DNA of 64,000 nucleotides from Alkalimonas cellulosilytica (GCF_036325985.1 NZ_JAUHLI010000005.1:1-64000), one strand, 5' to 3'; numbered from the stretch's first letter, positions 42,911 through 52,736 are shown. The notes: a model not told the origin generated them from the letters alone. Numbers and translations are program-made.

Positions 42911-43840
42911 ATGGTATCACGCGCCATAACGGCTAAATGGCTGGAACCTTCCACCGAACACGACAAGCGCTACCTCTGGGTGGATATTGCACTGATCCTG
43001 CTGATAGGCCTGAATATTATCGCGCTGATTTTGCAGTCCATCGAAGCAATCGACCAAACGTATCACCGTCACTTCTTCTATTTTGAACTGCTTTCTATCA
43101 CCGTCTTTACGCTGGAATACGGCGCCCGGATCTGGAGCATTGTCGATGCACCGGAATACCAGCAGCAGGAGGGCAGCAACTGGCAAAAGCGCTGGCGCTA
43201 TATCCGCTCACCGATGGCGATTATCGACTTGCTGGCCATTCTGCCGTTTTATCTCGGCTTTCTTATTGAACTGGATTTACGCTACCTGCGGGTCTTCCGC
43301 TTGCTTAGGGTGTTCAAACTCACCCGCTACTCCCGCGCCATGCAGTTATTGATGAATGTGTTTAAAGAAGAGCGCTTCTCCTTGTTCGCCGCCTTTGCCG
43401 TGCTCTTTATCATTATGCTGGTGGCCGCTTGTGCCATGTACTCGCTGGAAAAAGACATTCAGCCCGAGCATTTTAGCTCCATCCCGCAAGCCATGTGGTG
43501 GGCTTTGGTCACGCTGACCACGGTAGGCTATGGCGATGTCACCCCAGTGACTGACCTGGGTAAGCTGTTTGGTGGCCTGATCACCATCGTCGGTATTGGC
43601 ATGGTAGCCTTGCCAGCTGGTATTCTGGCTTCCGGTTTCTCCGAGCAGTTATCCCGTCGCCGCCAGTTCTACCAGCTGGCACTGGATCAAGCCTATAAAG
43701 ACGGGCAGTTGCTGCCCGGTGCCGCACCGATGCTGGATAAACTTCGCTCTGAACTGGGTGTCAGCCATACCGAAGCCCGCATCATGCAACAATTGATGGA
43801 AAAGCGCTATCAGGCGATGCATGTAACGGATCAGGATTAA
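42911..43840 (+). CDS. Voltage-gated-type potassium channel
   Basis: A 309-residue six-segment ion channel. S1 begins near residue 24 (VDIALILLIGLNIIALIL). The arginine-rich S4 is RYLRVFRLLRVFKLTRYSR. The pore helix and selectivity filter are MWWALVTLTTVGYGDVTPV, and S6 is TIVGIGMVALPAGILASGF. A cytoplasmic tail of about 70 residues has no recognised RCK domain. It resembles Kch/KvAP-like bacterial channels. AAGGA lies ahead of the ATG. Confidence 0.93.
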   Translation: MVSRAITAKWLEPSTEHDKRYLWVDIALILLIGLNIIALILQSIEAIDQTYHRHFFYFELLSITVFTLEYGARIWSIVDAPEYQQQEGSNWQKRWRYIRSPMAIIDLLAILPFYLGFLIELDLRYLRVFRLLRVFKLTRYSRAMQLLMNVFKEERFSLFAAFAVLFIIMLVAACAMYSLEKDIQPEHFSSIPQAMWWALVTLTTVGYGDVTPVTDLGKLFGGLITIVGIGMVALPAGILASGFSEQLSRRRQFYQLALDQAYKDGQLLPGAAPMLDKLRSELGVSHTEARIMQQLMEKRYQAMHVTDQD

Positions 43841-43910
43841 ATGAAAGCAACTTGCCTGAATGACACAGGTCTTATAAGGTATGGATCCAATACCATAGGG
43901 TGGGCTTGAA

Positions 43911-44807
43911 GTGTCCGATAAAAATCCAATCATCGCCATTACCGGCTCCTCGGGTGCCGGTACCAGTACCACCAGCAATGCGTTTCAGCATATTTTTCGC
44001 ACTTTAGGCGTAGATGCTGCCTTTATCGAAGGCGATTGCTTTCATCGTTACAGCCGGCCGGAAATGGATTTAGCAGTACGTAAAGCGATGGAGCAAGGCA
44101 AGCACATCAGCTATTTTGGCCCTGAAGCGAATGATTTTGGTGCACTGGAAGATTTTTTTGCCAGCTACGGCAGCAATGGCAGTGGCCGTTATCGCAAGTA
44201 CCTGCATACCTTTGAGGAGGCAGTGCCGTACAACCAGCTGCCCGGTACTTTTACCCCCTGGCAGGAGCTACGCCCCAATACCGATTTGCTGTTTTACGAA
44301 GGCCTGCATGGTGGCGCCGTCACCGAACAGCACAACGTAGCGCAGCATGTCGACCTGCTGATCGGCATGGTGCCGATTGTGAACTTAGAATGGATCCAGA
44401 AAATCATCCGCGATACCCATGATCGAGGCCACAGCCGTGAAGCGGTGATGTCCAGCATCGTGCGCAGCATGGACGATTACATCAACTTTATTACCCCGCA
44501 GTTTTCCCGCACCCACATCAACTTCCAACGGGTGCCTACGGTGGATACCTCCAACCCTTTTAGCGCCAAAGACATCCCGTCACTGGATGAAAGCTTTGTA
44601 GTGGTGCGCTTTCGCGGCATCAAGCACGTGGATTTCCCCTACTACCTGCAGATGATCCACGGCTCTTTTATGTCGCGGGTCAATACGTTGGTGGTACCGG
44701 GCGGCAAAATGGGCCTGGCAATGGAACTCATCTTAACGCCGCTGATTGAGAACCTGATGAAAAAGCGTGCCAATACCCGCGGACAATTGGATTGGTTGGG
44801 GCGCTGA
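43911..44807 (+). CDS. prkB: Phosphoribulokinase-like protein PrkB
   Basis: A 298-residue P-loop kinase of the PRK/uridine-kinase fold. Walker A is ITGSSGAGTST, with FIEGDCFHRYSRPEMD, FYEGLHGGAV and DTHDRGHS further on. Translation starts at GTG (43911). The E. coli homologue (also called YhfA-neighbour PrkB) has no Calvin-cycle role; the true substrate is not known from sequence. No RuBisCO gene is near. Confidence 0.9.
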   Translation: MSDKNPIIAITGSSGAGTSTTSNAFQHIFRTLGVDAAFIEGDCFHRYSRPEMDLAVRKAMEQGKHISYFGPEANDFGALEDFFASYGSNGSGRYRKYLHTFEEAVPYNQLPGTFTPWQELRPNTDLLFYEGLHGGAVTEQHNVAQHVDLLIGMVPIVNLEWIQKIIRDTHDRGHSREAVMSSIVRSMDDYINFITPQFSRTHINFQRVPTVDTSNPFSAKDIPSLDESFVVVRFRGIKHVDFPYYLQMIHGSFMSRVNTLVVPGGKMGLAMELILTPLIENLMKKRANTRGQLDWLGR

Positions 44808-44894
44808 GGCGCTTAAGAAAGCCCAAACGCTCTTAGCCGGCAAAAGAATAAATGATTAGAAATCAATGCAGTGAGTAAAAATTAAACATTTAGA

Positions 44895-44923
44895 TTGCTG
44901 ATTTTATTTATTAGAATTACACT
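44895..44923 (+). promoter_or_regulatory. Candidate promoter for the unknown lipoprotein gene
   Basis: TTGCTG (44895-44900) and TACACT (44918-44923) are 17 bases apart in an AT-rich stretch, with the -10 box 32 bases ahead of the chosen start. Confidence 0.5.
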
Positions 44924-44955
44924 CCGGAAAATTTATCCCGGAAATGGAAATTCTA

Positions 44956-46971
44956 ATGATGAAAGCGTTAAATTTTTTCACCTTCCTTGCTGTGCTATTT
45001 CTCACTGCCTGTGGCGGTGGTGACAGTACCCCTCCCTCAGGTGGTGGCCAGACCGGAGGCAGCAACGATAAGCCGCCCTTCCTGATTGAAGCCGATTACC
45101 TGGATGCCTATGGTGCCATCGCGGTGAACCTGCCAGAGGGAATGCTGCAACTTGCTCATTACAGTCATACGTTGGTACACCAACAGGTTCCATTCGGGGA
45201 TTTTCAAATCTGTAGCAATGGCGGTGGCCGTACTTTATCATTGAATCAAGCTCTGCCTATCACCTCCGGCACAGTTTTCACCGATACATTGGAAGACTGC
45301 TTTGTCGATACGCTTGACTCCATTTTAAATGGTGAAGTCAAGCTGACAATCAATCAACAAACCAGTACCGCCCTTGGGCATAGCTACTCGTTGGAGCTGG
45401 ATCTTAGTAAGGTGGTATTTCGCGATTACCCGGAACTCACCGTCTTAGATACGGTGAGTATCACTTTAACCACCGAGCAACTGCTCAGTACGATTCAGGT
45501 ACAACCCAAGCACAACCAGGTACGTTTTCGCTCCAGCGACGGTGACGTGTTTAGCCTGAGCCAGTTCCAATTGACCAGTGAGCTGGATCTGGCAACAGCT
45601 TTGTACCGCGTGGAGTATCAGGGACGAATCGCGCTCAATCACTTTAGCCGTGATTTGGCCGTCAAAGTGACCGAGCCCATTCAAGGCTTTTTGGGAGAAT
45701 ACCCGCATCAGGGGCAGATTGAGCTGAGCGACAGCCGTAACAATACATTGCAGCTTAGTGCCAATCAGGTGGTCGACTCTGAGCTGGTCAAGGTGCGACT
45801 GAACCAAGGACCAACAGATCTGTACTACTGGACTGCATTTACTGATGGTGCTTACTGGAATTGGCCTGGTTTATACAACCCTGGCTACGCACAGCGTTTT
45901 CGTCACGATAATTTTGAGTTTCTGGGTCTGGTGGGATCGCCAAACTTTGATGATTTTCCAAGCATGGGCACTCTGTCTTTTCTATTCTCTCGCCCGGTAA
46001 GCTCAATCGAAAGTTATGAACTAAACAGATTTTTTAATAATTGGGAATGGGGACAGCCGTCAGTGGCAGCCGAAATCACCATCGAAGGTGCTTTAGTGCA
46101 TATTCGCCCCAGTATGGCACTCACCCCAGGCAAGAAGTACACCGTGCAGTCCTTTGAAGCAACAAGTGCCTTAGGGATAGAGCGATACGTTTACCTTTAT
46201 CAACAGCTGACTGTCAGTACAGCAATACAAGCCGTAATCAGGAAAGATCAAGTCTCGGTAACACCGGGTTCCGAGCTAGCATTATCCGCTGCCAACTCGA
46301 TGGTTGCTACGGGATTAACAGCGAACTACCATTGGCAGGAAATCACTGATTTTGGTATCACCTTCACGCAGAGCGACACTAAGGAAACCAGCATTCATAT
46401 TCCCACAGAAAGCACGACTGGGATTATTCGGATCCGTTTGACGGTAGAGGATGAATTAGGCCGCCGCCATAGCACAGATGCAGAGCTGCTCCTGAAGGAT
46501 ATCAGCACCAATGTACTTTACTACAACAGTGACCAGGGTGATTGGATTGGTGCAGGGCAAACCCGCTTCCTGACCAATGAAACAGGCCAACTAACCACCT
46601 CTAGCTGGGATAAAAATAAGTTGACCGTACACTACTCAGGTACTGAACATAACCACTCCGTTTGGTGGTATTTGGATCTTGCTGCGCCTGAAGGAAATGA
46701 CTTAACCCCCGGTCTCTATCAAAATGCAACCCGGGCTGCTTTTAAACCAGCAAATGGTAATGGATTGGATTTTTCTGGTAGCGGCCGTGGCTGCAACACC
46801 CTAACCGGTTCCTTTGAAATTTTTGAAATTCAGTTTACTGAGTTTACCAATGAATGGAATGAGCAGGAGTTTGAGGTCAGCACTTTGGCAGTAGACTTTA
46901 CACAATATTGTGAAGGCGGAGAGCCTGCTTTACGTGGCAAAGTTCGCATCAACTCCAGTCACCCAATGTAG
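44956..46971 (+). CDS. Large surface or periplasmic lipoprotein of unknown function
   Basis: 671 residues from the ATG at 44956, with GGAAA in position; an ATG at 44944 is less likely. A lipoprotein signal (FLAVLFLTACGGG) is followed by a Gly/Ser/Pro linker and a beta-rich body. Around residues 410-515 an Ig/PKD-like fold is suggested by SVTPGSELALSAANSM and RIRLTVEDELGRRHSTDAEL. I do not recognise the rest. Several Cys in the first 120 residues and near the end may form disulfides. The gene looks more AT-rich than its neighbours and seems monocistronic. Confidence 0.75.
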   Translation: MMKALNFFTFLAVLFLTACGGGDSTPPSGGGQTGGSNDKPPFLIEADYLDAYGAIAVNLPEGMLQLAHYSHTLVHQQVPFGDFQICSNGGGRTLSLNQALPITSGTVFTDTLEDCFVDTLDSILNGEVKLTINQQTSTALGHSYSLELDLSKVVFRDYPELTVLDTVSITLTTEQLLSTIQVQPKHNQVRFRSSDGDVFSLSQFQLTSELDLATALYRVEYQGRIALNHFSRDLAVKVTEPIQGFLGEYPHQGQIELSDSRNNTLQLSANQVVDSELVKVRLNQGPTDLYYWTAFTDGAYWNWPGLYNPGYAQRFRHDNFEFLGLVGSPNFDDFPSMGTLSFLFSRPVSSIESYELNRFFNNWEWGQPSVAAEITIEGALVHIRPSMALTPGKKYTVQSFEATSALGIERYVYLYQQLTVSTAIQAVIRKDQVSVTPGSELALSAANSMVATGLTANYHWQEITDFGITFTQSDTKETSIHIPTESTTGIIRIRLTVEDELGRRHSTDAELLLKDISTNVLYYNSDQGDWIGAGQTRFLTNETGQLTTSSWDKNKLTVHYSGTEHNHSVWWYLDLAAPEGNDLTPGLYQNATRAAFKPANGNGLDFSGSGRGCNTLTGSFEIFEIQFTEFTNEWNEQEFEVSTLAVDFTQYCEGGEPALRGKVRINSSHPM

Positions 46972-46988
46972 ACGCAGAACTGATAAAC

Positions 46989-47017
46989 AAAAACCGCTCA
47001 GTTTGAGCGGTTTTTTT
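46989..47017. terminator. Bidirectional terminator between the lipoprotein gene and speD
   Basis: A strong stem (AAAAACCGCTCA / TGAGCGGTTTTT) with a 3-base loop has A and T runs on both flanks, with seven T on the plus strand. It lies between the convergent stops at 46971 and 47039. Confidence 0.9.
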
Positions 47018-47038
47018 ATTGACTGATGATTACCTAGC

Positions 47039-47845
47039 TTACTTCACATCCGGCAAATTACGGCCATAGAAAATTTCGCGGATTTCTTTAAACACCTTGC
47101 TGCTGATTTCTTTCACCTGCTCTTTGCTCATCGAGTCGGTGCCAACACCGAACAGGTAGTTGTCCAGATCGCCTTGCTTTAGCATCATCTTGGTGTGAAA
47201 CAGGTTTTCCTGGTACACGTTGACATCAATCATCTGAAACGCGTTTTTGGTTTCTTCATCCATAAAGTTCTGGATGGAGCTGATCGGGTGATCGATGTAA
47301 TGCTTGGTACCGCTGACATCGCGGGTAAAACCACGTACCCGATAGTCAATGGTGACCACATCGGACTCAAAACTGTGGATCAGAAAGTTCAGCGCTTTCA
47401 ATGGTGAAATAATACCGCAGGTCGATACTTCAATATCGGCACGGAAGGTACAGATGCCATCGTGCGGGTGCACTTCCGGGTAAGTGTGCACACAAATATG
47501 GCTCTTATCCAGATGCGCCACAACCGCCTCTGGCAACGGGCCTGGATTTTCCGAATTGTCCGGGTTTTCCAGTACCGGTTCTTCACTCACCAAAATGGTG
47601 ACACTGGCACCTTGCGGGTCATAGTCCTGCCGGGCGATGTTCAGCACATTGGCACCTATGATATCCACTACTTCACACAAAATGTCGGTCAGTCGGTCGG
47701 CATTGTATTGCTCATCGATGTACTCGATGTATTCCTGCCGATGCTGCTCGGTTTTGGCGTAACAGATATCGTAGATGCTAAAGCTTAAGCTTTTGGTCAG
47801 ATTGTTAAAGCCATGCAGCTTAATTTTCTCAAACGGATTGATCAC
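47039..47845 (-). CDS. speD: S-adenosylmethionine decarboxylase proenzyme
   Basis: A 268-residue pyruvoyl-dependent enzyme giving decarboxylated SAM for spermidine synthesis, of the enterobacterial type. Self-cleavage would occur before the Ser of HLDKSHICVHTYPE. The flanking segments KLHGFNNLTKSLSFSIYDIC and TCGIISPLKALNFLIH are conserved. speE is not adjacent. Confidence 0.97.
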   Translation of the reverse strand: MINPFEKIKLHGFNNLTKSLSFSIYDICYAKTEQHRQEYIEYIDEQYNADRLTDILCEVVDIIGANVLNIARQDYDPQGASVTILVSEEPVLENPDNSENPGPLPEAVVAHLDKSHICVHTYPEVHPHDGICTFRADIEVSTCGIISPLKALNFLIHSFESDVVTIDYRVRGFTRDVSGTKHYIDHPISSIQNFMDEETKNAFQMIDVNVYQENLFHTKMMLKQGDLDNYLFGVGTDSMSKEQVKEISSKVFKEIREIFYGRNLPDVK

Positions 47846-47900
47846 TTAGTGTGCTCTCCACGACCGCTGCCTGTGGCAACAGTGGTTTGACGACAGGAAG

Positions 47901-48329
47901 TCAGTCGGCTTTCACCAACCCTTCCGCGGCTTTTACACTGTACGAATGCGAGACCTGGACACTTTTAGCCAGCATCAGCGACACCGAACAGTACTTATCG
48001 GCGGATAGCTCTACCGCCCTTGCCACCTGCTTGTCACTGAGGTTGACCCCTGTGACTTCAAAGTGCAGGTGCATCTTGGTAAACACCCGGGGAATGCTGT
48101 CAGCCCGCTCTGCAGTGAGCTTGACTTCACAGTGCAGCACCTGCTGGCGGGCTTTTTGCAAAATACTGACCACATCCACCGATGAACAGGCACCGGCAGA
48201 CATCAGCAACATCTCCATTGGGCTTGGTGCTGTGCTTTGCTCTTTGTTGGCGTCGAACACCACCTGATGGCCGCTACCAGAGCAGCCGACGAAGGTCATT
48301 GAGTCCAGCCACTTTACGGACGCTTCCAT
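47901..48329 (-). CDS. OsmC-family protein (YhfA-like)
   Basis: 142 residues from the ATG at 48329, with GAGG eight bases ahead; the preceding GTG is an alternative. The OsmC/Ohr fold is indicated by STAPSPMEMLLMSAGACSSVDVVSIL and by YCSVSLMLAKSVQVSHSY, which contain the two Cys used by peroxide-reducing members. It resembles E. coli YhfA more than OsmC or Ohr. The role, probably redox-related, is inferred. Confidence 0.88.
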   Translation of the reverse strand: MEASVKWLDSMTFVGCSGSGHQVVFDANKEQSTAPSPMEMLLMSAGACSSVDVVSILQKARQQVLHCEVKLTAERADSIPRVFTKMHLHFEVTGVNLSDKQVARAVELSADKYCSVSLMLAKSVQVSHSYSVKAAEGLVKAD

Positions 48330-48413
48330 CACAAAACCTCGGTATTACCACAAAGGGGGCATATTCTAGCGAAAACTTTGGCAAGCTGCCAGCGAAAGCA
48401 GTGAGGGAATTAC

Positions 48414-48764
48414 TCAGTCAAACAGATCAGCCACAGCGTTATCGAACAAGTTTTTTATCAGCAGCGCCACTTCGCTAATAATTTCAGCCTGTTCTTCGGT
48501 CACCGGGTTCTCGAGCACACTGGACAGCACTTCCTGAAAGTCGTACACAATGCCGTCAACCTCACGGATAATAATGCTGCGGTGATTCATTTCCAGCTCG
48601 GTATGCTGGGTACAGAGGTGAATGATTTGTTCTGCGATGCACTCTTCTAACAACTCGCCGACGCTTTTGTTATCCGCTCTGGTTGTACCGGCCTGCTCAA
48701 ACAAAGACAAATTCTCTGCCAGAAACTGGATCAAGTGCTCGTAGCCGGGTTTATCGATCACCAT
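48414..48764 (-). CDS. Small conserved acidic protein, possibly DUF3802
   Basis: A 116-residue, strongly acidic, all-alpha protein without signal or membrane segment (EELLEECIAEQIIHLCTQH-like helix, then IIIREVDGIVYDFQEVL). Size, composition and place next to the ast genes recall the DUF3802 proteins of marine Gammaproteobacteria, but I name this from memory of the family only. No function is known. It lies between astD and the OsmC-like gene on the same strand. Confidence 0.7.
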   Translation of the reverse strand: MVIDKPGYEHLIQFLAENLSLFEQAGTTRADNKSVGELLEECIAEQIIHLCTQHTELEMNHRSIIIREVDGIVYDFQEVLSSVLENPVTEEQAEIISEVALLIKNLFDNAVADLFD

Positions 48765-48832
48765 GGTCGCGATACTGCCTTAAGAGTGCTGTAGTTGCCT
48801 AACAGTTAAGCAAAATTTAGCCCAGAAAACAA

Positions 48833-48852
48833 ATCGGGGCCAAAGCCCCGAT
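48833..48852. terminator. Terminator of the ast genes
   Basis: ATCGGGGC and GCCCCGAT form an 8-bp stem around CAAA. The minus strand continues TTGTTTTC and the plus strand CAAATTTTTTT. It lies 28 bases beyond the astD stop. Confidence 0.75.
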
Positions 48853-48879
48853 CAAATTTTTTTCTGTGCCGGCTTTTAG

Positions 48880-50349
48880 TTAGAATTTCAGTCCGGGCGA
48901 AAGCTGCTCTGGCAACTGCACCTTCTCCAGTTCAACCGAGGCCACCGGGTAGGCGCAGTAATCCGCTGCGTAATAAGCACTGGCCCTATGATTGCCACTT
49001 TTGCCAATCCCACCAAAAGGCGCTGCCGAACTGGCACCGGTAATTGGACGGTTCCAATTCACAATACCGGCACGAATGCGGCGGAAAAAATGCTCATAGA
49101 GTTCAGCACTGTCACTCAGTAAACCAGCCGATAAGCCAAAGCTGGTGCGGTTGGCAGCATCGATAGCGGCATCAAAGTCGGTAAAGCGGAACACTTTCAG
49201 CAAGGGGCCAAAATGCTCATCATCCGGGAAATCCTGGATAAGGCTGCAATCAATAATACCAGGCGACACCAGGCCGGTGTCTGCTTGCAAATGCTTCATT
49301 TCCAGCAAGGAGCGACCGCCCATTTTTTGCAGCTGACTTTGTACATCCAACATGCCTTTAGCAGCAGCTACCGAAATCATCGAGCCCATAAATGGCTGAT
49401 CGTCATCGTCGTACAAGCCGACCTTGATGTTGGCAGTCACATCCAGCAAACGTGCCAGAATACGATCGCCCTGCTCGGTCGCCGGCAAAAACAGTTTGCG
49501 GGCACAGGTACAACGCTGGCCAGCGGAGATAAACGCCGACTGGACAATATCATGCACCACAGCATCAATATCCGCTGCATCCTGCACGATCAGCGGGTTG
49601 TTGCCGCCCATCTCCAGCGCCAGAATTTTTTCTGGCCGGCCAGCAAATTGCTGGTGCAAAATGTGACCGGTACGGGAACTGCCGGTAAAGAACAAGCCAT
49701 CGATATCATCATGGCTGGCCAGGGCTTTGCCGGTTTCCACTTCGCCTTGCAGCAAGCTGAGCACACCAGCCGGTAAGCCAGCCTGTTGCCATAGTTTTAC
49801 CGTTAGTTCGGCGACTTTGGGTGTCAGTTCACTGGGTTTGAATAAAACGGTATTGCCCGCCAGTAAGGCCGGCACAATGTGGCCATTGGGTAAATGGCCC
49901 GGAAAGTTGTAAGGCCCAAACACTGCCACCACACCATGCGGCTTGTGGCGCAGGAAGGCTTTGCCTTGTGGCATCGGGTTTTCTTTGCTGCCGGTACGCT
50001 CCTGATAAGCACGCACGGAAATATCAATTTTGCCAATCATCGCCGCCACTTCGGTGCGGGTTTCCCACAAGGGTTTACCCGTCTCTTCCGCGATGCACGC
50101 TGCCAGCACTTCTTTTTTAGCCGTTAACTGCTCACCAAAGGCTTTGACAAAGCCTAAGCGCTCCTCAAAGCTGAGCTGTCCCCAGCTATACTGAGCAGCC
50201 CTGGCTGAAGCCACAGCCGCTTGTACCTGAGCAGCGGATGCCGTATTGCCTTGCCACACCTGTTGGTTCTTGGCTGGATCGATGGATACAAACGAATGGC
50301 CTTCACCAGCCACCCACTCGCCCTGAATAAACTGTACAGGATGTGTCAT
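48880..50349 (-). CDS. astD: Succinylglutamate-semialdehyde dehydrogenase
   Basis: A 489-residue NAD-dependent aldehyde dehydrogenase of the arginine succinyltransferase pathway. The cofactor site FKPSELTPKVAELTVKLWQ, the catalytic Glu in LALEMGGNNPLIV and Cys in SAGQRCTCARKLF are present, as is the C-terminal NWNRPITGASSAAPFGGIGKSGN (residues about 437-459). It follows astA on the same strand by 54 bases. Confidence 0.95.
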   Translation of the reverse strand: MTHPVQFIQGEWVAGEGHSFVSIDPAKNQQVWQGNTASAAQVQAAVASARAAQYSWGQLSFEERLGFVKAFGEQLTAKKEVLAACIAEETGKPLWETRTEVAAMIGKIDISVRAYQERTGSKENPMPQGKAFLRHKPHGVVAVFGPYNFPGHLPNGHIVPALLAGNTVLFKPSELTPKVAELTVKLWQQAGLPAGVLSLLQGEVETGKALASHDDIDGLFFTGSSRTGHILHQQFAGRPEKILALEMGGNNPLIVQDAADIDAVVHDIVQSAFISAGQRCTCARKLFLPATEQGDRILARLLDVTANIKVGLYDDDDQPFMGSMISVAAAKGMLDVQSQLQKMGGRSLLEMKHLQADTGLVSPGIIDCSLIQDFPDDEHFGPLLKVFRFTDFDAAIDAANRTSFGLSAGLLSDSAELYEHFFRRIRAGIVNWNRPITGASSAAPFGGIGKSGNHRASAYYAADYCAYPVASVELEKVQLPEQLSPGLKF

Positions 50350-50403
50350 GCTACTCCCCTAAATTAGTTTCTGATCCAAAACTACTGTTTCAGAATGCAG
50401 GAA

Positions 50404-51420
50404 TTAAATCCTGGTTAAACGAACCCAGTCACCGGTCTGAACCAGTAACCCTTCAGCGCAGGCTGCAGGCAGCACCACTTCATCGCTGTCTTCTGGCACA
50501 GCCAGCTCCAGCCAGGTAGCGCGAAAATTTTGCAGCTGCGTGTTGCACACCATATACGGCTGTCCTTTGGGCACATCACCAATGCGAACCTGCCGCTTTT
50601 CACTATCACGCGCCGACCGAATATGCTCCAGGTTGGCTTCGACCGTTGGGCCGGCGTCAAAAATATCCACATAGCCGCGATGCGAGAACCCTTCCGACTG
50701 CAGCAAAGAAATAGCGGGCCGGGTTTTACCGTGCACCTGGCCAATCACAGCCTGAGCTTCTTTGCTCAGCAGGCTGACATAAATTGGATACTTTGGCATC
50801 AGCTCGGCAATAAAGACTTTCTGACCAATACCGGTCAAATAGTCTGCCGTGGGGAAGTCTACTGAAAAAAAGTGCTCCTGTAACCATTGCCAGAATGGAG
50901 AGTTGCCATTTTCATCAGAAACCCCGCGCATTTCGGCAATGATCCGATCAGAGAACCGTTCACTGAACTCTTTTAAGAATAAAAACCGGAACTTGGACAG
51001 CAGCTTGCCGTTGTTCTTCTGCCGGCAGTTTTCCCGTAAAAACAGAGTACACAACTCACTGGCGCCGGTGTAATCGTTGCATAAAGTCAGAATGTCGACC
51101 GTTTTGTACACATTGAGCGAGCGCGAGCTATGCACCACTTTACCCAGATGATAATGATAAAATGCATCATCCAAACCAACCGCAGCCTCGAGCGCGCTGG
51201 TCCCCATCACCAGGCCGGTTTCCGTATTTTCCAATACGAACAAGTAGCCTTCATCACCCGGCGTCGTCACGGTCTTTAGAAACGAGCGCTCTGAACGGCT
51301 GATTTTACGCATCAAGAGCTCATCGTTGACCGGTAAGGAGGTAAAGCCATGGCCAGACTCTACCGCAATGTCGTACAAGGCAGCATAGTCATCGGCACGG
51401 ATTGGGCGAATCACAATCAT
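50404..51420 (-). CDS. astA: Arginine N-succinyltransferase
   Basis: A 338-residue acyltransferase starting the AST pathway by transferring succinyl from succinyl-CoA to arginine. It begins MIVIRPIRADDYAALYDIAVESG and shows ELCTLFLRENCRQKNNGKLLSK and DIFDAGPTVEANLEHIRSAR, which are conserved in AstA/AruF-type proteins. It lies between astC and astD, with a hairpin ahead of it. Confidence 0.95.
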   Translation of the reverse strand: MIVIRPIRADDYAALYDIAVESGHGFTSLPVNDELLMRKISRSERSFLKTVTTPGDEGYLFVLENTETGLVMGTSALEAAVGLDDAFYHYHLGKVVHSSRSLNVYKTVDILTLCNDYTGASELCTLFLRENCRQKNNGKLLSKFRFLFLKEFSERFSDRIIAEMRGVSDENGNSPFWQWLQEHFFSVDFPTADYLTGIGQKVFIAELMPKYPIYVSLLSKEAQAVIGQVHGKTRPAISLLQSEGFSHRGYVDIFDAGPTVEANLEHIRSARDSEKRQVRIGDVPKGQPYMVCNTQLQNFRATWLELAVPEDSDEVVLPAACAEGLLVQTGDWVRLTRI

Positions 51421-51451
51421 TGTCGCTTACTCCAATTAGGAACAGATAAAA

Positions 51452-51470
51452 GAGGCAGCCAGGCTGCCTC
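51452..51470 (-). terminator. Intercistronic hairpin between astC and astA
   Basis: GAGGCAG and CTGCCTC pair around a 5-base loop, followed on the minus strand by TTTTATCTG. It may lower expression of astA and astD relative to astC, which also serves arginine synthesis. Confidence 0.55.
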
Positions 51471-51515
51471 AGTGCTTCATTTCGACGTTTAAACGCCTTA
51501 TTGCTTTTTTATCGA

Positions 51516-52736
51516 TCAGGCCGCATTCACCACTTGGGCAACGGCTTTTTCAAAGCGATCCATGCCATCCTGAATATCCTGCTCAGTGATCACCAGCGAT
51601 GGCGCAAAGCGCACTACATTGACCCCAGCAACCAACGCCATCAAGCCATGATCCGCCGCCGCCAGGAAGAAATCCCGAGCCCGCCCCTGGTACTGCTCAT
51701 TCAGAACAGCGCCCAGCAACATCCCTTTACCACGCACTTCGCTAAACACCTGGTATTGTTCGTTAATCGCATCCAAGCGCTGCCGGAACAGTTGCTCTTT
51801 GGCCAAAACGCCCTGCAGTACTTCTGGTGTATTGATGGTATCAATCACCGCTTCAGCCACAGCGCAAGCCAGTGGGTTGCCGCCGTAGGTGGTACCATGG
51901 GTGCCAACTTTCAGATGCTTAGCAATCTCGGTGCTGGTGAGCATAGCACCAATCGGGAAGCCGCCGCCCAGTGATTTCGCGGTGGTCAGAATATCTGGTA
52001 TGACACCGTAGTTCATGTAGGCATACAGCTGGCCGGTACGACCAACACCGGTTTGCACTTCATCCATCACCAGCAAGGCCTGGTGCTCATCGCAGAGTGC
52101 CCGAACACCAGCCAGGAACTCCTTAGTGGCAGGAATAATACCGCCCTCACCCTGAATAGGCTCCAGTACCACCGCACAGGTACGCTCACTGATTAAAGCT
52201 TTGACGCTATCCAGATTGTTAAATTCGGCATGAAGTACAGCCCCTGGCTTTGGACCAAAGCCATCGGAGTAACTGGCCTGGCCGCCAACCGTTACGGTAA
52301 AAAAGGTCCGGCCATGAAAGCTTTTGCTAAAAGAGATGATGTCTTGCTTGTGCTCGCCATGGGTATCCAGTGCCCAGCGCCGTGCCAGTTTAAAAGCGGC
52401 TTCATTGGCTTCGGCTCCGGAATTGGCAAAGAAGACTTTTTCAGCAAAGGTCTGTTGTACCAGCTTGCTGGCCAGGCGCAGTGCAGGTTCATTGGTGAGC
52501 ACATTGCTTAAATGCCATAACTTACCAGCCTGCTCAGTTAAAGCGCTCACCATAGCCGGGTGGCAATGCCCCAAACTGCTGACTGCAATACCACCTGCAA
52601 AATCGACGTACTCACGGCCTTCCTGATCCCAAACCCGTGATCCCCGGCCTTTTACCGGAATCATTTTCGCCGGGGCATAGTTGGGGACCATCACGTCATC
52701 AAACAAACTGCGGGTGACCTGAATGTGTTCTGCCAT
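51516..52736 (-). CDS. astC: Acetylornithine/succinylornithine aminotransferase
   Basis: 406 residues from the ATG at 52736, with AGAGGTA eight bases ahead; the frame runs 20 codons further up. A class III PLP aminotransferase. The PLP lysine is in LTTAKSLGGGFPIGAML, with ANSGAEANEAAFKLARRWA and VLEPIQGEGGIIPA elsewhere. The same enzyme often serves ArgD and AstC, and its place ahead of astA-astD points to at least a catabolic role. astB and astE are not in the window. Confidence 0.93.
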   Translation of the reverse strand: MAEHIQVTRSLFDDVMVPNYAPAKMIPVKGRGSRVWDQEGREYVDFAGGIAVSSLGHCHPAMVSALTEQAGKLWHLSNVLTNEPALRLASKLVQQTFAEKVFFANSGAEANEAAFKLARRWALDTHGEHKQDIISFSKSFHGRTFFTVTVGGQASYSDGFGPKPGAVLHAEFNNLDSVKALISERTCAVVLEPIQGEGGIIPATKEFLAGVRALCDEHQALLVMDEVQTGVGRTGQLYAYMNYGVIPDILTTAKSLGGGFPIGAMLTSTEIAKHLKVGTHGTTYGGNPLACAVAEAVIDTINTPEVLQGVLAKEQLFRQRLDAINEQYQVFSEVRGKGMLLGAVLNEQYQGRARDFFLAAADHGLMALVAGVNVVRFAPSLVITEQDIQDGMDRFEKAVAQVVNAA

